A stretch of 46,634 bases of DNA, taken from Deinococcus roseus. GTDB taxonomy: Bacteria > Deinococcota > Deinococci > Deinococcales > Deinococcaceae. A program made the position numbers and the translations under genes. Shown piece after piece: positions 25,938-34,272 of this stretch; the first letter of the stretch is position 1; every line of letters begins with the position of its first letter. The notes under the pieces were generated by a model. It was not told the DNA's origin. It ran no database searches and worked only from the letters and a program-made list of their open reading frames with translations. The stretch covers positions 1-46,634 of the forward strand of contig NZ_BMOD01000031.1 in the NCBI RefSeq assembly GCF_014646895.1, in the 5' to 3' direction.

Positions 25938-25970
25938 GGGACTGACCAAAACCTCAGGTCAGTCCCTTTT
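25938..25970. terminator. terminator after the ABC operon, shared with the convergent gene
   Basis: GGGACTGACC (25938-25947), a 9-base loop, GGTCAGTCCC (25957-25966), then TTTT. A perfect 10-bp stem. The stop codon of the convergent minus-strand gene (25959-25961) lies within the second arm. Confidence 0.85.
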
Positions 25971-26735
25971 CCAGAATTGCCACCACTGTTTGCGCCTCGT
26001 CTGCATCTGGTTGATGAAAGAACGCATCTCCCCTGCCTGCAGCACCCGCTGTTCCTCGGGAATGAAAATGAAATGCACCTTGAACAGCTTGAAAGGACCC
26101 CTCGGCTTCAGGGTGTGGTCAAAAACCGCCTCGGTCCCGAGTTCCCAGGGAAGCCCATTGAGCAAACACTCCACGAAAGGTTCATTGCCCTCCATGGAGT
26201 GCATCACCAGACGCCAGTCGTAGACCCCAAACTCGGTGAAGTCGGTGGGAATGGCCCGCTGGTTCACCAGTTCCACCCACGGCTGCGAATGAAAATGGCT
26301 CAGGACTGCAGCACGGGTTTCAGGACTGGGGGTTCTGACCTGCGGGGTGCCAGCGTAAACCTTCCAGGTTCTCAATAAACCAAACTCGGCATTCAGGCTG
26401 TAAACCTGGTATTCAGGCTCCATGTTCTCGATGCACTGCCACAGCACCTCGTAAACCGAGTTGCGCCAGTTGCGACAGGCCTCATGGATGGCTTCCTGCG
26501 CGTCCTGTCCAAACTCGGTGATGCTCTCCTGCAAAGGGGCCGAACCGGGGAATTTTTCCAGGATCACCTGAAACACCAGACCCACCTGCACCATGGTCGG
26601 GTGTTCCTGGCGGGCAAATTCACGCACCGAACCCTTCATTCCGGGAAGCGAGAACGTGACCTCAGTGTCCCTGGTCCTGACCTGCATGGCCGGAAACATC
26701 TGACGCAAGCTCTCTGCTATCCACTTTTCGGACAT
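25959..26735 (-). CDS. hypothetical protein, possibly DUF6348-like
   Basis: The 258-aa soluble protein starts MSEKWIAESLRQMFPAMQ; its ATG shares one base with the ung stop (TAATG), so translation is coupled. It has an N-terminal helical region, WRNSVYEVLWQC (about 89-100), and a C-terminal beta-rich part ending KQWWQFWKRD. The overall impression is of a DUF6348-type protein, a family that includes candidate immunity proteins of toxin systems; this is from memory and weak. Coupling to ung may be accidental. Together with the proteins at 27493, 30140, 30880 and 31360 it belongs to a scatter of small soluble proteins around the MoxR system. Confidence 0.7.
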   Translation of the reverse strand: MSEKWIAESLRQMFPAMQVRTRDTEVTFSLPGMKGSVREFARQEHPTMVQVGLVFQVILEKFPGSAPLQESITEFGQDAQEAIHEACRNWRNSVYEVLWQCIENMEPEYQVYSLNAEFGLLRTWKVYAGTPQVRTPSPETRAAVLSHFHSQPWVELVNQRAIPTDFTEFGVYDWRLVMHSMEGNEPFVECLLNGLPWELGTEAVFDHTLKPRGPFKLFKVHFIFIPEEQRVLQAGEMRSFINQMQTRRKQWWQFWKRD

Positions 26736-27415
26736 TACCCCTCCGGGAGTTGCCAGTTGATGGGGGGCAAATTTGCCTCCTCAAGTGCCTGATTGGTGCG
26801 ACTGAACGGACGGCTGCCAAGAAAATGTTTCACACTTAAAGGACTCGGGTGGCCTGACTCCAGCACCACATGTTGCGGGCCAGTGATCAGTTTGTTCTTC
26901 TTCCTAGCGTAACTTCCCCAGAGGATAAAAACCACCCTCTGCTCTTTTCGGTTCACCGCCCGGATGATGGCATCCGTAAATTCCTCCCAGCCCTGGTTGG
27001 CGTGGGAGTTCGGCTCGGCCTCCCGCACGGTCAGTACGGCATTGAGCATCAACACACCCTGCTCTGCCCAGGAGATCAATTCACCGTGTTTCGGAATTTT
27101 GAAGTCCACATCGGTTTTCAATTCCTTGTAGATGTTCTTCAGTGAAGGGGGCGGGGTGACGCCCTTTTTGACACTGAAGCTCAGGCCATGCGCCTGACCT
27201 GCCCCGTGGTAAGGGTCCTGGCCCAGAATCAGCACCCGCACGTTCTCGTAAGGGGTGAGCCTGAGGGCAGAAAACAAATCCTCTCTGGGAGGGTAAACGG
27301 TGTGGTTCTGGTACTGCTCAGAGAGGTGTTTTTCGAGGGCAGCAAATCTGGGGGAATCCAGCACATCGCCTAAAACAGCTTGCCATTCTTCAGGGATCAA
27401 TTCACGCAAGTTCAT
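26735..27415 (-). CDS. ung: uracil-DNA glycosylase (family 1)
   Basis: Excises uracil from DNA to start base-excision repair. The 226-aa product starts MNLRELIPEEWQAVLGDVLD behind AAAGGAG. The catalytic water-activating motif GQDPYH is at residues 65-70 (Asp67), and the second signature HPSPLS with its catalytic His is near 189; GQAHGLSFSV and the uracil-binding FILWGSYARKK are also present. A longer frame upstream crosses a palindromic repeat and is rejected. Length and motifs are normal for the family. The next gene is translationally coupled. Confidence 0.96.
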   Translation of the reverse strand: MNLRELIPEEWQAVLGDVLDSPRFAALEKHLSEQYQNHTVYPPREDLFSALRLTPYENVRVLILGQDPYHGAGQAHGLSFSVKKGVTPPPSLKNIYKELKTDVDFKIPKHGELISWAEQGVLMLNAVLTVREAEPNSHANQGWEEFTDAIIRAVNRKEQRVVFILWGSYARKKNKLITGPQHVVLESGHPSPLSVKHFLGSRPFSRTNQALEEANLPPINWQLPEG

Positions 27416-27454
27416 GGTTTTCTCCTTTAAAGGGGGAATTTGGGGGGCGGGTGA

Positions 27455-27478
27455 GGGCGAGGCATGCCTCGCCCCTAC
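27455..27478. repeat. GTAG-type extragenic palindrome, variant
   Basis: GGGCGAGGCATGCCTCGCCC is a perfect 20-base palindrome followed by CTAC. A truncated copy (GGGCGAGGCATGCCT) is at 16965-16979. It lies in the 77-bp gap between ung and the 146-aa gene. Confidence 0.75.
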
Positions 27479-27492
27479 AGGTGTCATCTGTT

Positions 27493-27933
27493 TTAGACAC
27501 CATCATCTTTCTTGAGAATGCGCTTCATGGATTTTGAGGTCTCTTCATGCTCCACTTTAAGCAGGCCCAGCCTGTGCATGGAGTATTTCTCAGCCCAGCC
27601 ATCTTCTCCTGCATACTCGGCCTCACAACCATCCGTCAGGTCCAGGGCGTCCACATATTCACCCTGCTGGTTCTGAATGGAGATCTTGAACCTGAGGTCG
27701 GTGTCAAAAACCTGCAAAAACACCTCAATGGCACTGTCAACCGCGTATGGGATCATGTATTCCTTTAAGAAATGCTCTTTGTTCTCTGCTTCCTGATACT
27801 TCTGCAGGAGGATTTGACCTGTTGTGCTGCGGGTTTTGCCAGTGAAGAAATCATCAAAGAAAGTGATGACATCATCACGGGCATATTTCACCACCTGCCG
27901 GGCAAAGATTTCCAGAAGTTCCTGCTGGCTCAT
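27493..27933 (-). CDS. hypothetical 146-aa protein in the MoxR/DUF5682 operon
   Basis: Starts MSQQELLEIFARQVVKYARD; the ATG overlaps the DUF5682-like gene stop as ATGA (27930-27933). It is a soluble, acidic, highly charged protein with a helical N-terminal half and a polar middle, GEYVDALDLTDGCEAEY. Its end is basic (KSMKRILKKDDGV). I do not recognise the family. Size, composition and position among similar small proteins fit an immunity-like or accessory protein, but there is no direct evidence for that role. Confidence 0.75.
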   Translation of the reverse strand: MSQQELLEIFARQVVKYARDDVITFFDDFFTGKTRSTTGQILLQKYQEAENKEHFLKEYMIPYAVDSAIEVFLQVFDTDLRFKISIQNQQGEYVDALDLTDGCEAEYAGEDGWAEKYSMHRLGLLKVEHEETSKSMKRILKKDDGV

Positions 27934-30137
27934 GCACTCCCCAATATCATGTGCAGCAAAGGAAGCACTTTCTCGCTCCGTTGCACATTGATGCCCTCTT
28001 CTTGCTGTGCGGTCAGGGTGCCCTGACCCTGTCTGGCCTGTTCTCCGAGTTTCTTGCGTTCTGCAGGAGCAAAAGTGGAGAAGGTGCGGCGCATCAGGGG
28101 CAAAATGCGCTGAAAAGCATCTTCGGAGAGTTCAGTGACCCAGTGGTCCAGCAGGTTCCAGAGGTTGTGGTCGTGGATCAGGACCAGACCGCTGCCTTTC
28201 AGGAAACCCTCGGCCCAGTTGGCGGCCTGTTCGGGTTCGGGGTTGCTGAGGCCCAGACGGAAGGCTTTTGCGACCTCATCAGGATTAAATTCTCTGGCGT
28301 CGCTGAGCAGGCGCACCACCCGACCCACCACCAGACCATGCACGCCACCCTGGCTGGAAATTTTCTTGAGGGTGCCCTGCCATTCTTTCAGGTATTCCTC
28401 GTTCTGCAGGTTTCTGAGGGCAGCATGGGTGCTCTGCACCCGTTCCTGCATCTGGTCTGCCGCCTGATCGTCCAGAGAGGCCACAGCATTGGAGAGGCCC
28501 ACACACACACGGGCAATCAATCCGTCCAGCACGTGCAAAAGAAGCTGGGTGTCGGTCTGGCGCACGTTGCCGTACCGTGCCACCTGTCCCAGGCTGGGAA
28601 TGGCCTGCATCAGGTGGGTCACGTCGGTGCTGCTGGCAGCCAGATCGCTGAGTTTCTGGATGGTGCGCTTTGTGGCTTCAGGAAGGTGGGCCAGCAAAGT
28701 GTCCTGCAAAACCTGGGTGACTTCTGGCAGGGTGGTGGCCTGCTGGGTGATTTCCAGCACCCGGTTTTCTGAGGCAGAGGCCACCGTCTGGCCGTAACGC
28801 CCGGCTTCAATCAGGCGGATTTCGTACTCGGGCATCCACTGCAGGGTCCAGCCTTCTTTAAACGTGCCCTTGGTGGACACCGGACGGATTTCCCCCCAGT
28901 TCACGCCCAGAAGCCTCAGGCGGTGCAGCACCTGGGAGCGTTCCAGATCGTTCTCTTTTCTAAGATCAAGGTCCAGATCCTTCGCTCCAGCCGCAGGAGA
29001 CAGCCTCAGGCGTTTCTGCAAGGCTTGCAAATCTCTGGAAAGGGGCGCACTGGGCACTTCTGCAGGCACCGTTCCCAGTTCTTCTCCCAGGATCAGTTCC
29101 TGATGGATCACCTGCACCATCCCATCGTCCCCGAAGCACAGCACCGCCCGCACCGCGTCCATCAATTCAGGCAGACCGGGCACCTTGCGCTGCGTGAGGG
29201 CAGTCAGGGTTTCTGCCAGACGCACCGCCTCAATGACAGAGGCACTGGAAGCGTCCAGATCTTTGCTTCTGAGAAGCTGGGCCACCCGCACCATCCAGGA
29301 AACGGTGGGGTTCTCGGGGTTGCGCCACAGGTGGGAGTACCAACCGGGAGATTCCACCCCAGCACCATACCCACTACTGAAGGCCAGTCTACCATGCGTC
29401 CAGGGCACCCAGGTCATGGCGATTTTGGCTTTCGGAAGGTCTTTCAGCAGGGCTTTGTCCGCTTTTGCATTGCCCGGGTCCAGCAGGGCCGGAGCATGCC
29501 ACGCTCCGCACACCACGGCAATTTTCTCGAAGCCGTCTTTCTGGGCTTTGCGGATGCTTTCCCGCATGAAGGCTTCACGCTGCTCCTCGAAAGGAGAAGC
29601 AGGTCTTGGGGCATCATGGGGAGCCACCAGAACCTCCCGTAAAGCACCCATTGCCCCCAGCACGGCCTCGAAAATGCCCTCCTCGTTGCCCCGCAGTTCC
29701 ACATGGTGTTCCCACCAGCGCTCGCTGTCGGAGTAACCTGCAGCCTCCGCCAGATGGGAAATCGGGTCTTTCTGGAAAGGGCTGGCCTCGATCTGTTCTT
29801 CTGCTGCGGCTTCACGGGGGGCCAGCCAGTGCACCTGCGGCATGTCCATGAAACGCACCCGTGCTCCATGCTGGACTCCGTGCTTCATGGCAATCCACTC
29901 TGGGCTGAAATCCGCAAAAGGGAAAAACGCACAGCGGCTGGGGTCTTCCGGCACATAAGACAGCATGGCCACCGGAGGTTTCAGGTCTTCGGACTCCAGA
30001 AAATTCAGCAGGGGTTCGGCCTCGGGGGGGCCTTCAATCAGGATCACATCGGGTTCCAGGCGTTCCAGGGCCGCTTTCAGGCTGCGGGCGGATCCCGGCC
30101 CGTGGTGACGGATGCCAAAAAGATGCACGTTGGACAT
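27930..30137 (-). CDS. DUF5682-like protein (TraB/ChaN-like fold suspected)
   Basis: A 735-aa soluble protein starting MSNVHLFGIRHHGPGSARSL. The opening GIRHHGPGSAR...DVILIEGPPEAEPLL (about 7-45) is the hallmark of the DUF5682 family, which recurs in gene sets with MoxR ATPase, VWA, SWIM and DUF5691 proteins. The conserved His-His and the Glu of EGPPE suggest a metal- or substrate-binding site like that of TraB/PrgY-type proteins. The alternative GTG at 30158 overlaps the upstream gene and has no ribosome site. The large helical C-terminal part (about 330-735) has no recognised motif. Function unknown; part of a putative ATP-driven complex. Confidence 0.85.
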   Translation of the reverse strand: MSNVHLFGIRHHGPGSARSLKAALERLEPDVILIEGPPEAEPLLNFLESEDLKPPVAMLSYVPEDPSRCAFFPFADFSPEWIAMKHGVQHGARVRFMDMPQVHWLAPREAAAEEQIEASPFQKDPISHLAEAAGYSDSERWWEHHVELRGNEEGIFEAVLGAMGALREVLVAPHDAPRPASPFEEQREAFMRESIRKAQKDGFEKIAVVCGAWHAPALLDPGNAKADKALLKDLPKAKIAMTWVPWTHGRLAFSSGYGAGVESPGWYSHLWRNPENPTVSWMVRVAQLLRSKDLDASSASVIEAVRLAETLTALTQRKVPGLPELMDAVRAVLCFGDDGMVQVIHQELILGEELGTVPAEVPSAPLSRDLQALQKRLRLSPAAGAKDLDLDLRKENDLERSQVLHRLRLLGVNWGEIRPVSTKGTFKEGWTLQWMPEYEIRLIEAGRYGQTVASASENRVLEITQQATTLPEVTQVLQDTLLAHLPEATKRTIQKLSDLAASSTDVTHLMQAIPSLGQVARYGNVRQTDTQLLLHVLDGLIARVCVGLSNAVASLDDQAADQMQERVQSTHAALRNLQNEEYLKEWQGTLKKISSQGGVHGLVVGRVVRLLSDAREFNPDEVAKAFRLGLSNPEPEQAANWAEGFLKGSGLVLIHDHNLWNLLDHWVTELSEDAFQRILPLMRRTFSTFAPAERKKLGEQARQGQGTLTAQQEEGINVQRSEKVLPLLHMILGSA

Positions 30138-30139
30138 GT

Positions 30140-30802
30140 TCACGCTCTTTTCTGCCACTTCATGTGGACTTCGATTTTGCGGCTGGCTTCCCCATCCCAG
30201 AACACCTGCAAACCGGTGGTCTTCAGGGTTCTGAAGATGGTTTCTGCAATGTCTTGTTTGATCTGGAGGTTTTCATAAAAATCCTGATAACCCAGGTAAA
30301 ATGCTTTGCCTCTGACTGCATCATCCATCCGATACCCCGTGTAATAAACATAACCTTTAATCTTCACGGGCTCAGAGTGCAGCAAGCCATAATAACAATT
30401 GTCATCCAATTCTTTATCAAAAGGATCCAGCACCCCCAACTGCTTGAGCAAATAAATGAAATCAAACTCCAGAAGGCGTTCTTTCAATTCCTCCAGAGCC
30501 TCATAAGGTGCGGATGAATTGGTGCTTTGCAGGTTCTGCAGAACCAGAATTCCTTCATGCTCCATGCTTTCAAATGCCTGTTGCAACAGGTCATGGTCAG
30601 TGGGGAACACCCAGGTTGCTTGTTCTGACCTGTATTCCTCGAACAGGCGATCTGTCAGGATCTCAAACAATCGCTGGTTCTCAGCATCTTGCCAGTCTTG
30701 AAGATAATCCACCACAAAACAACGTTTGAAATCCTCTGGGTTTTCAAATCCACCCCAGATCCGTAAACGCATTTGTTGTTCAATCTGCTGCCAATCTTCC
30801 AT
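30140..30802 (-). CDS. hypothetical protein, DUF6891-like C-terminus
   Basis: A 220-aa soluble acidic protein starting MEDWQQIEQQMRLRIWGGFE. The C-terminal half, YVYYTGYRMDDAVRGKAFYLGY and later TTGLQVFWDGEASRKIEVHMKW, resembles the DUF6891 pattern (a Y/F-H-x-Q-D-like segment, then GLxVxWDG near the end). This assignment is from memory. It ends 2 bases before the start of the DUF5682-like gene. A GTAG-type palindrome lies just upstream, so it may begin its own transcript. It is AT-richer than its neighbours (AATAACAATTGTCATCC around 30388), which hints at separate acquisition. Confidence 0.7.
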   Translation of the reverse strand: MEDWQQIEQQMRLRIWGGFENPEDFKRCFVVDYLQDWQDAENQRLFEILTDRLFEEYRSEQATWVFPTDHDLLQQAFESMEHEGILVLQNLQSTNSSAPYEALEELKERLLEFDFIYLLKQLGVLDPFDKELDDNCYYGLLHSEPVKIKGYVYYTGYRMDDAVRGKAFYLGYQDFYENLQIKQDIAETIFRTLKTTGLQVFWDGEASRKIEVHMKWQKRA

Positions 30803-30830
30803 CTTTTGGTATGCACCCCTGTGTTTTTGT

Positions 30831-30854
30831 GTAGGGGCGCAGCGTGCTGCGCCC
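30831..30854. repeat. GTAG-type extragenic palindrome, inverted copy
   Basis: GTAG followed by GGGCGCAGCGTGCTGCGCCC: the same 20-base palindrome as at 17118-17137 but in the opposite orientation relative to the GTAG. It lies in the 77-bp gap between the 220-aa and 150-aa genes. Confidence 0.75.
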
Positions 30855-30879
30855 TTTCCAACGCCAATGCCCTCTCCCC

Positions 30880-31332
30880 TTATCCTTCCAGATCCCCCTG
30901 GTAAAGCGCCATGTCTCTGGCTTCAATGGAATAAATGGTGGAGGTGGCCGGGGTGTCTCCGTAGAACACCAGATCCACACCAGAGGCAAATTTCAGGGTG
31001 AGGTTTTCGGGGTCGTAGGTGTATTGCAGGCCCTCTTCATCTGCAGCTTTCATGGTGTCCAGGATGTGCACGCCAGCGGTCAGCACCCAGGGGTCGAGTT
31101 CCTGGGTGTTTCCCAGGGTGGGCACCTCGAAGTCCTGCGTGTGGATCATGTAAAGCTGGCGGCTTTTGGGGGAGAAGGCAAATTCAAAGAGGCCGTATTC
31201 CAGCGTGTGGGCAAAGGTGTCGGTGTATTCGTAGGTGGGTTCACCCAGGGCAGCCTTGAGGGCCTCGGGGCTGGACCCGAGGGGAACCCCAGCAAAGGCG
31301 CGGGTTTTCAGGAAGTCAAGGAGCTGGATCAT
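30880..31332 (-). CDS. hypothetical 150-aa protein (immunity-like)
   Basis: Starts MIQLLDFLKTRAFAGVPLGS behind AAAGGA. A soluble acidic alpha/beta protein. The opening, AFAGVPLGSSPEALKAALGEP, and the later LEYGLFEFAFSPKSRQLYMIH resemble the style of small immunity-type proteins that compare predicted fields of a toxin. No family is named with confidence. It lies 27 bases after the 122-aa gene in the same direction and is probably in the MoxR operon. Confidence 0.7.
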   Translation of the reverse strand: MIQLLDFLKTRAFAGVPLGSSPEALKAALGEPTYEYTDTFAHTLEYGLFEFAFSPKSRQLYMIHTQDFEVPTLGNTQELDPWVLTAGVHILDTMKAADEEGLQYTYDPENLTLKFASGVDLVFYGDTPATSTIYSIEARDMALYQGDLEG

Positions 31333-31359
31333 CGGGGGTCCTTTCCGGAAAAGTCAAAA

Positions 31360-31728
31360 TCAGTTGCTCAGGTCGGTGATGTTTTCGATCCACCCGAAAA
31401 ATTCATCCGGGGTCAGGCCGTCTTCGGTTTGCACTTCAGGGTTCTGGAAAGCGTCCAGCCTTTCCTGAGGGGTCAGATCTGCAGCCAGTGGAACGGCAGC
31501 ATCAAGGTATTTTTGCAGGGCTGTTTTGATGGCTGCATTGGCCGCTTCGCTGTACATGCCAAAACGGTCTGGGAGTTTGTAGCCTGCCCTGGGCACCAGA
31601 AATCCCAGGTACACGGCCTCAAACAGATTCTCCCGAACGGCAGTGTCAAAGATCTCCCCGTGGTCTTCTGCAACGTCGTTCAGGTCATTTAAAAAGTCTT
31701 GCAGGGCCTGATTCAGGTCAGCGGTCAT
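31360..31728 (-). CDS. hypothetical 122-aa protein coupled to the MoxR ATPase
   Basis: Starts MTADLNQALQDFLNDLNDVA; the ATG overlaps the MoxR stop by one base (TGATG). It is a very acidic, helical soluble protein that ends PDEFFGWIENITDLSN. No family recognised. Translational coupling with the ATPase suggests a functional partner, or else an insertion that exploits the operon. The longer frame upstream is an out-of-frame overlap with the ATPase gene. Confidence 0.75.
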   Translation of the reverse strand: MTADLNQALQDFLNDLNDVAEDHGEIFDTAVRENLFEAVYLGFLVPRAGYKLPDRFGMYSEAANAAIKTALQKYLDAAVPLAADLTPQERLDAFQNPEVQTEDGLTPDEFFGWIENITDLSN

Positions 31729-32807
31729 CAGCTGACTTCCTTGCAGGCGCGGTAGACATCCTTCCATCCCGAGCGCTCTTTCACCACGGTTTCCAGGTAT
31801 TCATGCCAGACCACCCTGTCCTGCACAGGGTCTTTCACAATGGCCCCCACCAGACCTGCGGCCACATCGTGGGGCCGCAAAATGGCATCTCCGAAGTGTG
31901 CAGCCAGACTGAGCCCCTGTCCCACCACCGAGATGGCTTCTGCAGTGGACAGCGTTCCAGAAGGGCTTTTCAGCTTGGTTTTGCCGTCTTCGGTGACGCC
32001 ATTGCGCAGTTCACGGAAGATGGTGACAATGCGGCGGATTTCTTCAAGGGCGGGGGGTTCGCTGGGGATTTCCAGGGCACGGCCCAGTTCGTTGACCCGG
32101 CGCTGCACGATCAGGATTTCCTCTTCTGCACTGTCTGGCACAGGTAAAATCACGGTGTTGAAGCGGCGTTTGAGGGCGCTGGACAGTTCATTGACCCCTT
32201 TGTCCCGGTTGTTGGCGGTGGCAATCACGTTGAACCCCTTGACCGCCTGCACTTCGGTGTTCAGTTCGGGAACCGGCAGGGTTTTCTCGGAGAGCACGGT
32301 GATCAGGGTGTCTTGCACGTCGCTGGGGATGCGGGTCAGTTCTTCAATGCGGCAGAGCTTGCCTTCCTGCATGGTGCGCATCAGGGGGCTTTCCACCAGC
32401 GCTGCACGGCTGGGGCCTTCGGAGAGCAGGCGGGCGTAATTCCAGCCGTAACGGATGGCTTCCTCGCTGGTGCCTGCAGTGCCCTGAATCAGCATGGAAG
32501 AGTCACCCGAGATGGCGGCTGCAAGGTGCTCAGATACCCAGCTTTTTGCAGTTCCAGGCACCCCATAAAGCAAGAGTGCCCGGTCTGTGGCCAGGGTGGA
32601 CACTGCAATTTCCATCAGGCGGCGGCTTCCCACGTATTTGGCGCTGATTTCGGTTCCATCTGGCAGGGTGCCTCCCAGCAGGTAGGTGATCACTGCAGAG
32701 GGGCTGAGTTCCCAGTTTGGGGGTTTGGGCCTGTCATCAAAGTTTTTGAGGGCAACGAGTTCGTGGGCAAATTGTTTCTCGGCGTGCTGGCGCAAAACGT
32801 CACTCAT
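31728..32807 (-). CDS. MoxR-type AAA+ ATPase
   Basis: A 359-aa ATPase starting MSDVLRQHAEKQFAHELVAL behind AAGGAG. Walker A is GVPGTAKS (82-89). The Walker B region is CRIEELTRIP, with Glu in place of the usual Asp-Glu pair. Sensor 1 is in NVIATANNRDKGVNE, and an arginine-finger region is LSSALKRRFN. The MoxR/BchI type is indicated by the gene context and by the inserted helices. It probably works with the VWA protein (21021-22196), as MoxR ATPases are known to act with VWA partners in metal insertion or complex maturation. It begins 1 base after the DUF5691-like gene stop. Confidence 0.92.
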   Translation of the reverse strand: MSDVLRQHAEKQFAHELVALKNFDDRPKPPNWELSPSAVITYLLGGTLPDGTEISAKYVGSRRLMEIAVSTLATDRALLLYGVPGTAKSWVSEHLAAAISGDSSMLIQGTAGTSEEAIRYGWNYARLLSEGPSRAALVESPLMRTMQEGKLCRIEELTRIPSDVQDTLITVLSEKTLPVPELNTEVQAVKGFNVIATANNRDKGVNELSSALKRRFNTVILPVPDSAEEEILIVQRRVNELGRALEIPSEPPALEEIRRIVTIFRELRNGVTEDGKTKLKSPSGTLSTAEAISVVGQGLSLAAHFGDAILRPHDVAAGLVGAIVKDPVQDRVVWHEYLETVVKERSGWKDVYRACKEVS

Positions 32808-32808
32808 G

Positions 32809-34272
32809 TCAGATCTCCTTGTGCATGCGGATTCGCAGGTCAATCAGGTGTTCCACCTGTGCGTAATTGGGGTGTGCGATCAGGTTTTCCTGCAGGGTCT
32901 TCGGGTGCAGGTACAGGGCCATCTGGTGCAGGAAGCGCTCCAGTTCGTACTGTTTGTTGTAATCGTTGGGTTTGAGGGCCTTGAGTTTTCTGGAAAACAC
33001 ATGCAGCACATGCAGGGAAAGATCAGCACTCCAGCGGGGCAGAATGCGCAGCACCGTCACATCGGGCAGGCGGTCCTGGGTCAGCCAGTTTTTGATTTTT
33101 TGCTCGTGCTGGTCTGCAGGGTAAAATTCCAGCCACAAAGCATTGTGGTAGTTCTGGATGACATCCAGCCACTGCAGATTGCGGGTGTTTTTGGCCGCTT
33201 CCGTCAGGGCAGACATCAGGTGTTTGCCCCAGTCCTTGTTCTGGGCCACCATCTGCCAGAAGGCTTTTGCTTCCAGTCCAGCGAGTGCCGTCCAGAAATC
33301 AGGATCGACTTTCTGCACCACCTGCACCAGCCAGTAGCCTTTGTCTCCCAGGCCATAAATCTGGCTTTTCTCCTGGATGCCGTCTTGCTTCCAGTCTTCC
33401 GGGAGGGTGTCTGGGAGTTGCACCTCCAGTTTGAAGTCGGGCTGGCCTTGCAGTTTTTTCATCACACTGAGTTGAACAGGTTGTTTGACGATCAATGTGC
33501 TGGCCCGTTGCTGCATGCGTTTCTGGTAGGCAGATTCTGGCAAACGGGCCAGCAAGGTGCCTGCCTCTTCCCGGACCCCTTTTGCACGGTCTGCCAGTGC
33601 TGCTTCTAAAAAGGCTTCATCTGCACCGGAAAGCCCTGAATGAAAGGTCTGCAAAAAGCTTTCCCGGTCTGCTGCTTTTTCCTGCTTCCATCCGGTTTCC
33701 AGCAGGGTTCTGGCCTGTCGGGGGTCCAGCTGGCGCAGCTTCTCAAGGTGCTGGCGGCGCTCCTGGGGGGTGCCGTTTTCCCAGTCCTGTTCGGTGCCCT
33801 GGGCCTGAACCGCCCACTTCCAGCGGGGATTCTGGCGGGCCAGCCAGTTGCCCCGTTCCCCCATCACAGCATTCAGAGGCACCCTCAGTTCTGTTTCTGC
33901 AGTGGCGGTTTCCAGCAAAGAGGGCAGCAGGGCATGCGGCACCCGCCAGCGCCTCTGTTGCAGCAAATTCAGGATTTCGGGCAGGAGCAAGGAAGAGGTG
34001 GCCTGCACGGCTTGCAAGACAGAAGTGGCAGCAGGGCTGCATTCTGGCAGCTTTTCCAGAGCGGCTTTTTCAGCCGTGTGAGCGGGCGCAGCCTGGGGTT
34101 CTCTGGACACCCTCAGGTACAGGCCCAGGGCTGCCAGTGAAAAAAGGGCCTGTTCTTCGGGGGTGCCCTGCGGTACAGGCAGTCCTTCTGGGAGGTTTGC
34201 GGCTTCTGGCTGCCTGGCGGTTCCCAGAAGCACCTGCTTTTTGAGGGTTTCCCAGGCAGAGGTGGCTGTCAC
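32809..34272 (-). CDS. DUF5691-like protein
   Basis: The 487-aa soluble protein begins at a GTG whose bases overlap the SWIM gene stop (GTGA, 34269-34272), with AAAGGAGG upstream; a much longer frame runs antiparallel through the SWIM gene and is rejected. The start (M)TATSAWETLKKQVLLGTARQ carries the W-x-x-L...LLGT-x-R pattern of DUF5691. The rest is a HEAT-like helical array with TWGs such as GTEQDWENGTPQERRQHLEKLRQ. The family is found beside SWIM, MoxR and DUF5682 proteins. Function unknown; a scaffold role in the complex is a fair guess. Confidence 0.85.
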   Translation of the reverse strand: MTATSAWETLKKQVLLGTARQPEAANLPEGLPVPQGTPEEQALFSLAALGLYLRVSREPQAAPAHTAEKAALEKLPECSPAATSVLQAVQATSSLLLPEILNLLQQRRWRVPHALLPSLLETATAETELRVPLNAVMGERGNWLARQNPRWKWAVQAQGTEQDWENGTPQERRQHLEKLRQLDPRQARTLLETGWKQEKAADRESFLQTFHSGLSGADEAFLEAALADRAKGVREEAGTLLARLPESAYQKRMQQRASTLIVKQPVQLSVMKKLQGQPDFKLEVQLPDTLPEDWKQDGIQEKSQIYGLGDKGYWLVQVVQKVDPDFWTALAGLEAKAFWQMVAQNKDWGKHLMSALTEAAKNTRNLQWLDVIQNYHNALWLEFYPADQHEQKIKNWLTQDRLPDVTVLRILPRWSADLSLHVLHVFSRKLKALKPNDYNKQYELERFLHQMALYLHPKTLQENLIAHPNYAQVEHLIDLRIRMHKEI

